Part shown: positions 37,041-44,478 of the stretch, one piece after another | Position numbering within the stretch: position 1 is the first letter of the stretch | Layout of the letters: the number at the start of each line of letters is the position of its first letter | DNA from: Luteimonas chenhongjianii | GTDB lineage: Bacteria; Pseudomonadota; Gammaproteobacteria; Xanthomonadales; Xanthomonadaceae | Direction: 5' to 3' | Length of the DNA: 64,000 nucleotides | Assembly: GCF_002327105.1 (NCBI RefSeq) | Contig: NZ_CP023406.1 | Span: 2,728,001-2,792,000, forward strand | The notes under the pieces: model-generated | What the model saw: only the letters and a program-made list of their open reading frames with translations | Told to the model about the DNA's origin: nothing | Database searches by the model: none | Program-made: the position numbers and the translations under genes

Positions 37041-37685
37041 TCAATCGATGTTCAATCGCTCAACACGATCCTGAAAATCTCCCCGGTATTGCGCGCCGTG
37101 GCACTTCTCCTCTATGCGATCGCGCTCTTGCTTGGTGCAAGGTTCTTTCAACGCCCCCACGGCCCCCAGTAAATGACTGGCCACGGCGGAACGAAATGCC
37201 AGCCCATGCTGAACTGACTTGCCGGTCGGCGCCCAAGCGCGATCAAATCGCGTGGGCGGCGGCGGCGGCGGTCCCGGTCGCTCCCAGGGCGGCCGGGGCC
37301 GCTCTTCACTCGACTCGATAGCAATCTCCTCGCGAAGCGAAAGATCGATCACTTTCGTCGCAGGTCGGTCAATGGTCACAGCCTCGAGCGCAGCGCCCTC
37401 AGGCGCCAACACAGCCTCACGAGGCGGCTGACTTTCCGTCGTTTGAGCGGCTCGGCGCGGCTGCTCTCGAACTACGCCAAGATCAGGCAAGCGCGGCTCT
37501 GCTGTTGCACTGCGAGGCTGCTCCAACCAATAGACCACTTGTAGCGGCTGACTCGACTGGAGGGAGTCCGGCGCGCCAGGGCCTGACAACAGCCAACTCA
37601 CCACGGCAAGGTGAAGCGCAAGCGTCGCTGCGATCGCCGCAACGCGGCCCGGAGCGAACTTGGGCGCTGGCCGGCGGCGCCTCAT
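37041..37685 (-). CDS. Membrane-anchored proline-rich protein, unknown function
   Basis: The 214-residue protein from the ATG at 37685 has one membrane helix (GRVAAIAATLALHLAVVSWLL) after a basic start. A long proline/glutamate-rich periplasmic stretch follows (RPRPPWERPGPPPPPPTRFD), and the C-domain has two cysteines (LKEPCTKQERDRIEEKCHGAQY). The TonB-like layout is suggestive, but no TonB C-terminal domain is seen. It is the last gene of the minus-strand remnant operon with the acyltransferase-like and SPASM genes, 40 bases downstream of the former. I cannot assign a function. Confidence 0.6.
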   Translation of the reverse strand: MRRRRPAPKFAPGRVAAIAATLALHLAVVSWLLSGPGAPDSLQSSQPLQVVYWLEQPRSATAEPRLPDLGVVREQPRRAAQTTESQPPREAVLAPEGAALEAVTIDRPATKVIDLSLREEIAIESSEERPRPPWERPGPPPPPPTRFDRAWAPTGKSVQHGLAFRSAVASHLLGAVGALKEPCTKQERDRIEEKCHGAQYRGDFQDRVERLNID

Positions 37686-37725
37686 GCCAAGGCGCGCTGC
37701 ACCCTGGTCAGCTTCTGCGCGGCGC

Positions 37726-38594
37726 TCACTTTGACTGCGCCATCTGCGGCGACGCCGCGACCAGACTGTTGAGAAGAAGCCATGCGCTCGGATTGACAGA
37801 TATCTGTTGCTCGAGGATACCCCCGACTGCGCCCGCAAGAAAACGCAGCCCTTCTGCGCCCTCGACGCCCGCATCGATCGTCAAGGGCTCGTCAACTTCG
37901 ATCGAGATCTGATCGACAGTGAGCCTGCACTGTGCAGGCAGTAAAACGCACGCGTCTTGATCGCGATGCTCAGCATCGCAGATGCCATCGACCTGGGGCG
38001 ACCAAACATCGCATACGGTAACGCGCCCCGTCCCTGGTAAACGAAATCCGGATAGGTGCAAAACACACCGCCGCCAACCAACACATCCATGATCTGTTTG
38101 ACACCCTGCATGCCTTGGCTCGCAAACAAAGGCGTGGGCGTCATCCACGGGTAGTGCGAGGCGTCCACGCCCTCCCCAAAAAAGATGATCTGGCGGCCCG
38201 GGAAGCACTTCGAAACCACGTTGATCGCGTCCGACGTGCACATTTGCATGGGCATCACCGTCAACACTGGGCGGTCTCTGACTTCGTCAAGCCACTGCGA
38301 CCCGAGCACGTCGATGGCGTGCTCAGAGGCGATCGATCCCAGCCTCCACCTCGCCTCTCGCGCCACGTAGGTCAGTTGATGCCGATAGACATCCGCCAGC
38401 GCCGCTGGCCCAGCGTCGTTGACCAGTGAGAGCGCGGCGCGCACTACGCTGTTCTCTGGGTAGTGGGCGTCATCAGCAAGCGCCTGCGCTGCCTCCTCAA
38501 TCACCGAAATGGTCAGCGATGAAAGAAGACTGCGTCCCGCCGGCTGGCCAAGGACGCGGCTCCAACTCGAGAAAGCGTCGAGCGCTGCGTTCAC
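37726..38594 (-). pseudogene. LpxL-like (lysophospholipid acyltransferase superfamily) protein, frameshifted
   Basis: From a GTG at 38594, which overlaps the SPASM stop as GTGA, the product runs about 289 residues if one frameshift near 37945-37955 is joined. The pattern matches the LpxL/HtrB superfamily: GRQIIFFGEG, then IMDVLVGGGVFCTYPDFVYQ, FGRPRSMASAMLSIAIKTRA, and after the shift VLLPAQCRL and GGILEQQISVNPSAWLLLN. The usual catalytic HX4(D/E) is not clear; QMCTSD occupies that place, so activity is doubtful even if the frame is real. A hairpin lies just past the shift on the minus strand. A substrate cannot be named. Confidence 0.6.
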
Positions 38595-38991
38595 CGCGCC
38601 GCCACCGACGCCATGTAGCGCAGTATCCGCGAGGGGTCGGCTGAGAAGTCCTGCGCAATCGACTTGTAAGCGTATTGGGCCATTGCGCAGTGGAGCAATG
38701 ACCGATTCGTCAAATCGCTTCCGTAGGCGAGGCACGTGCCTCCGCACAGTGCATACCAAGGGCAGGTGTTGCACGGCGCCGCTTCCGAAAGGTCCGAGAG
38801 CGGAGCGCTTCAAAGACGGGCCCGGCCTGGACCGTTGCAAGATCTACGTCATCAATGTTCCCAGCCTCACCGCACGGATGGGCGCGATCAATGCAGTCGC
38901 AGACCTGCCACACGCCGTCTGCGGTAATGGAAGCCAGCTCCCGGCCCGCGCCGCACTTGGGCTGATTGAGTGCAAAGGTATAGCGCCGGGC
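38591..38991 (-). pseudogene. Radical SAM/SPASM protein, C-terminal SPASM remnant
   Basis: Joining two frames across one missing base near 38797 gives about 133 residues with a complete SPASM cysteine set. The order is Cys-x12-Gly-x4-Cys in PKCGAGRELASITADG and VWQVCDC, then CNTCPWYALCGGTC (Cys-x2-Cys-x5-Cys-x3-Cys), then a last Cys in LLHCAMAQYAY. GNIDDVDL and GPVFEALR also fit. SPASM domains bind auxiliary iron-sulfur clusters in radical SAM enzymes that modify peptides or proteins. The catalytic radical SAM core is missing: upstream sequence runs into the integrase fragment. The stop overlaps the acyltransferase start. Confidence 0.75.
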
Positions 38992-38994
38992 TCA

Positions 38995-39337
38995 ACGGTC
39001 GATGACGAGGAGATCGTGCTTTGGCTGACGACTCGCATAAAGCGCGTTCGTCATCACTTGGGAGCTTAGCGAAATCACGCAACGAGACGATGTCCGCCAA
39101 TGTGAGCCAACGGCCAATGGTGAACTCTTCCACGAGATCCCTACCTTGGCTGTGCGCCCACCGCATCAGAACAACGATGTCGGTCCACTTGTTGCGGATG
39201 GTATTGACGGCCGCCCCGGCGTTGCGCAACTGGGTGGTGGCGAACAGGGTCGGATAGAAGAGCGGCACACCGGACGCATCGTGCAGCAGTGGGACGCGCT
39301 CGCCCCCACTCACGATGTGAATTGAGAGTCGAGCCAT
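38995..39337 (-). pseudogene. Tyrosine recombinase/integrase, N-terminal fragment
   Basis: The ATG at 39337 opens a frame with MARLSIHIVSGGERVPLLHD, then PTLFATTQLRNAGAAVNTIRNKWTDIVVLMRWAHSQGRDLVEEF and GRWLTLADIVSLRDFAKL. This looks like the SAM-like core-binding N-domain of site-specific integrases. The catalytic R-H-R-Y domain is absent; the same frame stays open to 38888 but reads as arginine-rich nonsense across the SPASM remnant. It is probably the stump left when a recombination event joined it to the SPASM fragment. Assignment is by pattern only. Confidence 0.55.
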
Positions 39338-39414
39338 GCGGGACGTTCTACTCTTTGAATGTGTACGCCGCTATAGATCCCGTTCTCTCCGGTTAAGCGA
39401 ACACCAGAAACGAC

Positions 39415-39440
39415 GGAAGCCCCGTAATTACGGAGCTTCC
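39415..39440 (-). terminator. Terminator-like hairpin after ssb
   Basis: GGAAGC and GCTTCC flank CCGTAA/TTACGG with one mismatch, giving a 12-bp stem with almost no loop. It lies 36 bases past the ssb stop, and GTCGTTTCTGG follows on the minus strand. It also marks the right border of the accessory island. Confidence 0.65.
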
Positions 39441-39475
39441 AAGGTTTAACTCAACTTTTCTGGCGTATGTGTTGT

Positions 39476-39991
39476 CTAGAACGGGATGTCGTCGTCCGAA
39501 AAGTCGTCCATCGGCGCGGGACGCTGCTGCTGGGGCGCCGGCTGGCGCGCGGGTGCGGGACCACGCTGCTGCGGGGCGTCGCCGCCGCCCGAGCGCTGCG
39601 GGCGATTGCCGCGCTCGTAGTTGCCGCCACTGGCACCGCCACCGCCACCGCCTTCGCCACGGCCGCCGAGCATCTGCATCTCGTCGGCGACGATGTCGGT
39701 GAAGTACTTCTCCACCCCGTCCTGCCCGGTGAACTTGTCATAGCGGATCGAGCCTTCGACATAGACCGAGCTGCCCTTGCGCAGGTACTCGCCGGCGATC
39801 TCGCCCAGCTTTCCGAAGAACTTCACCCGGTGCCACTCGGTGCGCTCCTGCTGGTTGCCTTCCTTGTCCTTGCGCACGCTGGTCGTGGCGAGGCTGATCG
39901 TGGTCACGGCCATGCCGCCCTGGGTGTACTTGGTCTCCGGGTCGTTGCCGAGATTGCCGACCAGGATCACTTTGTTGATGCCGCGGGCCAT
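39476..39991 (-). CDS. ssb: Single-stranded DNA-binding protein
   Basis: A 171-residue SSB. The OB-fold (residues about 1-110) starts [26 protein letters not shown] and includes [47 protein letters not shown] Gly/Gln/Pro-rich linker follows and then the acidic tip [10 protein letters not shown], which binds partner repair and replication proteins. It is divergent from ispB; TATAAT on the minus strand (40054-40059) could be its -10 box. Confidence 0.97.
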   Translation of the reverse strand: MARGINKVILVGNLGNDPETKYTQGGMAVTTISLATTSVRKDKEGNQQERTEWHRVKFFGKLGEIAGEYLRKGSSVYVEGSIRYDKFTGQDGVEKYFTDIVADEMQMLGGRGEGGGGGGASGGNYERGNRPQRSGGGDAPQQRGPAPARQPAPQQQRPAPMDDFSDDDIPF

Positions 39992-40069
39992 GAGGATTCC
40001 TTGGATTTGCGCCGGGCGCGCCGGCCGGCGTTGGGGTACGCGTGAAGCATCAGATTATACCGGCCCATC

Positions 40070-40100
40070 GCCCGCCGTCCGCGCACGACGGACGGCGGGC
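40070..40100. promoter_or_regulatory. Perfect inverted repeat in the ssb/ispB divergent promoter region
   Basis: GCCCGCCGTCC at 40070-40080 pairs exactly with GGACGGCGGGC at 40090-40100 across nine bases. It sits between a minus-strand TATAAT facing ssb and a plus-strand TATAAT at 40136-40141 facing ispB. It may be an operator or an mRNA hairpin; it does not look like a LexA box. Confidence 0.5.
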
Positions 40101-40168
40101 TGGGCGCCGGGCGCACGTCGATGTCGGGGCTCTCCTATAATTCCCGGTCTGTCTGACCCGGATCCCGC

Positions 40169-41167
40169 ATGAACAACGTCGCCCACCAGGCCAACAGGCT
40201 CGACCTGCCGGCGATCCAGGCCCTCGCCGCCGGCGACATGGCCGCCATCGACGCGCTGATCCGGGACCGGCTGGCCTCGGACGTGGTGCTGATCAACCAG
40301 GTGGCCGAACACATCGTCTCGGCCGGCGGCAAGCGCCTGCGGCCGATGCTGGTGATGCTGGCCGGCCGCGCGACCGGCACCGTCGGCGCCGAACACCACC
40401 AGCTGGCGGCGATCGTCGAGTTCATCCACACCTCGACCCTACTGCATGACGACGTGGTGGACGAATCGGACCTGCGCCGCGGCCGCAGCACCGCCAATGC
40501 GATCTGGGGCAATGCGGCCAGCGTGCTGGTCGGCGACTTCCTGTATTCGCGCAGCTTCCAGCTGATGGTCGAGCTCGACCGCATGCCGGTGATGCGCATC
40601 CTCGCCGACACCACCAACCGCATCGCCGAGGGCGAGGTGCTGCAGCTGCTGCACGTGCGCAACCCCGATACCGACGAGGCCGCCTACCTCAACGTCATCG
40701 AGCGCAAGACCGCCGTGCTGTTCGCCGCCGGCACCCGCCTGGGTGCACTCGCTTCGGGCGCCGACGAGGCCACGCAGCAGGCGCTGTTCGACTACGGCAT
40801 GCAGCTGGGCTACGCGTTCCAGATCGCCGACGACGTGCTCGACTATTCGGGTGATGCCGATGCACTGGGCAAGAACCTCGGCGACGACCTCGCCGAAGGC
40901 AAGGCCACGCTGCCACTGATCCATGCGATGGCGCAGGCCGCGCCGGAATTGCGCGCGCGCCTGCGGACCATCGTCGAGACCGGCGATACCGGCGCGCTGC
41001 CCGAAGTGCTGACCGCCATCGAAGCCGCCGGCAGCCTCGACTACAGCCGCGCCCGGGCGCTGGAATATGCACAGGCCGCCGAGCGCGCACTCGACGGACT
41101 CGGCGACAACGACGCTGTCGCCGCGCTGCGCGGCCTCGCGCGCTACGCGGTAGAACGCGGGCACTGA
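40169..41167 (+). CDS. ispB: Octaprenyl diphosphate synthase (trans-polyprenyl synthase)
   Basis: A 332-residue enzyme that extends farnesyl diphosphate with isopentenyl units to make the quinone side chain. The first Asp-rich motif is LLHDDVVD (Asp94, 95, 98), the second is IADDVLDYSG, and the substrate loop is AGGKRLRPMLV. LGKNLGDDLAEGKATLPLIHA is typical of IspB. Full length. Confidence 0.94.
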   Translation: MNNVAHQANRLDLPAIQALAAGDMAAIDALIRDRLASDVVLINQVAEHIVSAGGKRLRPMLVMLAGRATGTVGAEHHQLAAIVEFIHTSTLLHDDVVDESDLRRGRSTANAIWGNAASVLVGDFLYSRSFQLMVELDRMPVMRILADTTNRIAEGEVLQLLHVRNPDTDEAAYLNVIERKTAVLFAAGTRLGALASGADEATQQALFDYGMQLGYAFQIADDVLDYSGDADALGKNLGDDLAEGKATLPLIHAMAQAAPELRARLRTIVETGDTGALPEVLTAIEAAGSLDYSRARALEYAQAAERALDGLGDNDAVAALRGLARYAVERGH

Positions 41168-41182
41168 TCCGAAGCCGTGCCC

Positions 41183-41410
41183 TCAGGTACCGACCAGGAA
41201 GTACGCAAGCGACAGCACCGCGATCGCCAGTGCCATCAGAACGATCGCGCCGGCCGGCCGGGCGAGATTGACCGTCCAGCCCAGCGCGCGCGGCACCTTC
41301 GGCACCCACAGCCGGTCATCGTCCGCGGACCGGTAGAGGCCAAGCCAGCGCGGGCCGATCCAGTTGCCCGGGTTCTGCCAGGCGCGTGCGTTGCGTTCGC
41401 TGCGAACCAT
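41183..41410 (-). CDS. Small membrane protein, DUF5808-like
   Basis: The 75-residue product has a soluble N-terminus with WQNPGNWIGPRWLGLYRSADDDRLWVPKVPRALGWTVNLARP, the pattern I associate with DUF5808, and one C-terminal helix (GAIVLMALAIAVLSLAYFLVG). A strong ribosome site, GGAGGTCGAC, precedes the ATG at 41410, which decides the start. It converges on ispB with a 15-base gap. Function unknown. Confidence 0.7.
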   Translation of the reverse strand: MVRSERNARAWQNPGNWIGPRWLGLYRSADDDRLWVPKVPRALGWTVNLARPAGAIVLMALAIAVLSLAYFLVGT

Positions 41411-41488
41411 GTCGACCTCCTGTTCGATGGACCTCCAGTCTGGCAGCACTGCGCCGCGCGGCTGCGGCCATGCGACGGAATACGGAAA

Positions 41489-41506
41489 GCCGGCGATGGA
41501 GCCGGC
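41489..41506 (-). terminator. Hairpin after murD2
   Basis: GCCGGC repeated around a GATGGA loop forms a 6-bp stem 25 bases past the murD2 stop. On the minus strand it is followed by TTTCCGTATT. This would close the lysAC-murL-murD2 operon. Confidence 0.5.
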
Positions 41507-41531
41507 CAGACGCCGCACCGCCGGCGTCGCG

Positions 41532-42995
41532 TCAGGCGATGCCGATCCCCGGAATCGCGGTGATCGCATCCGGATCGAATCCGCCCAGCGCGGCGAAATG
41601 CCGACCGCGTGCGGTGTAGTCGCGATAGGCGCCGAAACTGGGCGCGCCGGGGGACAGCAGCAACACACCCTCGCCGTCCAGCGCCGCGCGTGCCTGCGCG
41701 ACCGCCGCTTCGAGATCGTCGGCGGCCGACAGCTGGAAGCCGGCCTCGCGCGCGAGTGGCGCCAGCAGATCATGGATGCGCGGGCCGTTCTGTCCCATCG
41801 TCACGATCGCGTGCGGTGCGCCGCTGCGCATCGCGTCCGCGAATGCCTGCCAGTCCAGGCCGCGGTCGTGGCCGCCGACCAGCAGCGCGACGCGCCGATC
41901 CCGATAGACATCGAGCGCGGCGAGGCTCGCGTGGGGCGTGGTACTGATCGAATCGTTGACCCACAGCACGCCATCGCGCGTGCCCAGCGGCTGCAGGCGA
42001 TGCGGCAGCGGCACGAAATCGACGGCGGCCGCCGCCAGCGACGTGGCATCGATGCCCAGCGCTTCGATCGCGGTCAGCACGCCGCAGAGATTGCCGCGGT
42101 TGTGCCGCCCTGGCAGCGGCAGGCCCGAGGTATCCAAGACCGCGGTGTCGCCGCGATGCAGGACATCGCCGCGCAGATGCCAGCCCTCGGGCGTGCCGAA
42201 CCAGTGGATTTCGCTGTCCGGCAGCGCCAGCGCGGCGAGCCGCGGATCGTCGGCGTTGAGCACGGCGATGCGCGGGCGCGCGCGGGTCAGAAGGCTGAGC
42301 TTGTCCTCGATGTACTGCGCCTCGCTGCCGTGCCAGTCGAGATGCTCGGGAAAGATGTTGGTGACGACGGCGATGTCCGGACGCACGCCACTCGAGGCGA
42401 CATCGCCGGTCTGGTAGCTCGACAGTTCGATCGCCCAGGCGTCCGCCCGTGCATCGAGCAGTTCCAGCAGCGGCCGGCCGATGTTGCCGGCGAGTGCCGT
42501 GCGCAGACCGTGCACGCGCAACAGATGCGCGAGCAGCGCGGTGGTCGTGCTCTTGCCCTTGGTGCCGGTGACGCAGATCGTGCCGGCGGCGACCGCGCCA
42601 GGCGCGGCGCGCTCGGCGAACCACAGCACGGTGCCGCCGATGAAGCGCGTGCCCCGCGCGGCGGCGGCACGCGCCTCTGGGCGATACGGGCTGATGCCCG
42701 GCGACTTGATGACCACATCGAACGCGGAGAGCCGCTCGGCGCTGGCCAGGGTCTCGACCTGCAACATCGGGTCACCGAGCGCTTGGACGTCAGCCGCTTC
42801 GGCTTCGGCGCAGAACACCGTCAAGGGCAGGCGTCGCGGATCCCGGTGCAGGGCGGATGGACCTCCGTCCTGCACCGGTTGCGGCCCGTGCGCACCACGC
42901 AGCGCCGCGTATGCCGCCCGGCCTTCGCGGCCCCAGCCCCACAGTGCGATGCGGCCGCCGTCGGCGGCGATCGCCTCAAGCTGCGAGATGCGCAC
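41532..42995 (-). CDS. murD2: UDP-MurNAc-L-Ala--L-Glu ligase (MurD2)
   Basis: A 487-residue Mur ligase of the cytosolic peptidoglycan pathway. The ATP-binding motif is [16 protein letters not shown], then [20 protein letters not shown] and, in the C-domain, [16 protein letters not shown] and [12 protein letters not shown]. In Xanthomonas, MurD2 adds L-Glu instead of D-Glu and MurL then inverts it; the adjacent murL gene makes that reading preferable to plain MurD. The start is taken as the GTG at 42995, giving [22 protein letters not shown]. It overlaps the end of murL by 20 bases. The frame open to 43187 is not protein-like. Confidence 0.9.
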   Translation of the reverse strand: MRISQLEAIAADGGRIALWGWGREGRAAYAALRGAHGPQPVQDGGPSALHRDPRRLPLTVFCAEAEAADVQALGDPMLQVETLASAERLSAFDVVIKSPGISPYRPEARAAAARGTRFIGGTVLWFAERAAPGAVAAGTICVTGTKGKSTTTALLAHLLRVHGLRTALAGNIGRPLLELLDARADAWAIELSSYQTGDVASSGVRPDIAVVTNIFPEHLDWHGSEAQYIEDKLSLLTRARPRIAVLNADDPRLAALALPDSEIHWFGTPEGWHLRGDVLHRGDTAVLDTSGLPLPGRHNRGNLCGVLTAIEALGIDATSLAAAAVDFVPLPHRLQPLGTRDGVLWVNDSISTTPHASLAALDVYRDRRVALLVGGHDRGLDWQAFADAMRSGAPHAIVTMGQNGPRIHDLLAPLAREAGFQLSAADDLEAAVAQARAALDGEGVLLLSPGAPSFGAYRDYTARGRHFAALGGFDPDAITAIPGIGIA

Positions 42996-44478
42996 GCAGG
43001 CGGTCCCACAGCGCTTCCGGCACGCGGTGCGCGTCGTCCTCAACGACCAGCAGCGGCGCGATATCGAGCGCCTCGGTATCGAGCTGCGGCATGATCTCGC
43101 GGGCGAAGCGCGCAACGATCGCGTCCTCGCGCCACTCCGGGCGCTTGGCCAGCGCCGCCATCGCCGCGCGCGACTCGCGGCCTTCACCGACGCATTCGAA
43201 GGGCTTGTGGTCCTGGTATTCGAGCAGTGCGTCGTAGCCCGGTGCCTGCGTCGGATCGTCGAGCAGATTGCGCCCGAAGATCGATACCAGCCGTGGCTTG
43301 GGCATGAACGGCGCCAGTGCCAGGAACACGAAATGGCACTTCGGGCAGATCCCGCACCAGCGGTTCACCGGGCGCTCGCCGAGCAGATGGAAATTGCGGT
43401 TGCAGCTGGAAAAATACGCGTCGTAGCGATCGGTCTTCGCGAACTGGCGCGCGACCGCGAGCTCCGACAACGGCCGCAGCAGCGAGTAGTAGTGCAGGTC
43501 CGCGGCCACGCGCGCCTGCACGTGATCGCCGAACGCGCGTTCGAACGCCCAGCCTTTCGACCACTGATGATTCACTTCGCGCGTCTCGCCACCCGACGCA
43601 TCCTTGATCAGGCTGCCGTAACTGGCCGAGCGTTCGTTGGAGAACACCACCTGGTCCACGCCGTGCAGCACGGCGGCCAGCACGAGGATGGCCGAGTTGA
43701 TGGCAGTGACCGGAATGTGGCCGTTCCACGCGCCCTGGCGGTTGTAGTCGAACAGCTGCGGCGCGATCTGCCGGCCGATGTTCAGGGTCGGCAGGCCGGT
43801 GCGCTCGGCGCATACGCGGATCAGCTGCGAGCCGCCGATCCAGCTGACGGTCTGCTCGATGCCCAACGCGCGCAGCGCTTCGATCGACACCAGCGAATCC
43901 TTGCCACCGCCGATCGCGACCAGCGCATGCGTGCGCAGACCCAACCTGGGAGCGCCGCTGCCTGCTGCGGCTCCTGACGCCCTGCTCCCATTGGGAGAAG
44001 CTGGCCCGGAGGGCCGGGTGAGGGCAGCGCCTGGCACCGCGCCCCCATCCGACACGCTACGCGCGTCGATCTCTCCCGCCGGCGCGAGAGTTGCTTCTTC
44101 CGCGGGAAAACGGATCTTGCCGTGCAGGTCCAGGCCGTTGCGATACGCGAACTCGCCAAGCCCGTGCTCGTAGACATCCTCGAGCAGCGCGGCGGTGGCA
44201 GCATCGATCGAATAGCCGTCGACGCGGATGTCGGTCGGCACGGCGGCCTTGTAATAACTGACGCCCGCGATCAGGTGCAGCAGACGCAGTGCCTGCGTGG
44301 CGGCCTGCGCGCGCGCGGCGTCGAGTTCGAACGGCGCACCCGGCACGGTCACGGTTTCGACCAGCTCGGGACCGTCGTCGAAGGCATAGCGCAGGCGCGC
44401 GACACCGGTCGCGGCATCGAGATCGCAGTCGACGAAGCGGAAGCTGCGGACCGCATCGCGGTCGAAGACAACACTCAT
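42976..44478 (-). CDS. murL: UDP-MurNAc-L-Ala-L-Glu epimerase (MurL)
   Basis: A 500-residue ATP-dependent epimerase that turns the terminal L-Glu of UDP-MurNAc-L-Ala-L-Glu into D-Glu, replacing the MurI-MurD route. It has a PP-loop-like [69 protein letters not shown], and the cysteine motif [20 protein letters not shown]. About 37 residues before [16 protein letters not shown] are low-complexity and encoded by a hairpin-rich repeat; they look like an in-frame insertion. The ATG overlaps the lysAC stop by four bases and the end overlaps murD2. Confidence 0.9.
   Translation of the reverse strand: MSVVFDRDAVRSFRFVDCDLDAATGVARLRYAFDDGPELVETVTVPGAPFELDAARAQAATQALRLLHLIAGVSYYKAAVPTDIRVDGYSIDAATAALLEDVYEHGLGEFAYRNGLDLHGKIRFPAEEATLAPAGEIDARSVSDGGAVPGAALTRPSGPASPNGSRASGAAAGSGAPRLGLRTHALVAIGGGKDSLVSIEALRALGIEQTVSWIGGSQLIRVCAERTGLPTLNIGRQIAPQLFDYNRQGAWNGHIPVTAINSAILVLAAVLHGVDQVVFSNERSASYGSLIKDASGGETREVNHQWSKGWAFERAFGDHVQARVAADLHYYSLLRPLSELAVARQFAKTDRYDAYFSSCNRNFHLLGERPVNRWCGICPKCHFVFLALAPFMPKPRLVSIFGRNLLDDPTQAPGYDALLEYQDHKPFECVGEGRESRAAMAALAKRPEWREDAIVARFAREIMPQLDTEALDIAPLLVVEDDAHRVPEALWDRLRAHLAA
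43981..44090. repeat. Hairpin-rich small repeat inserted in frame in murL
   Basis: About 110 bases contain consecutive inverted repeats: CTCCCA/TGGGAG (43985-43997), GGCCC/GGGCC (44003-44015) and CTCTC/GAGAG framing a near-palindrome (44071-44090). GGTGAGGGCAGCGCC lies between them. This layout is like the short intergenic repeats of Xanthomonadaceae genomes. Here it is translated ([17 protein letters not shown]) without a stop. No second copy was noticed in the window. Confidence 0.65.

Noticed and set aside
38509..39069. Plus-strand open frame of 186 codons across the accessory island
   Set aside because: It is antisense to the SPASM remnant, whose full cysteine set is far stronger evidence; the plus-strand product has no recognisable pattern.
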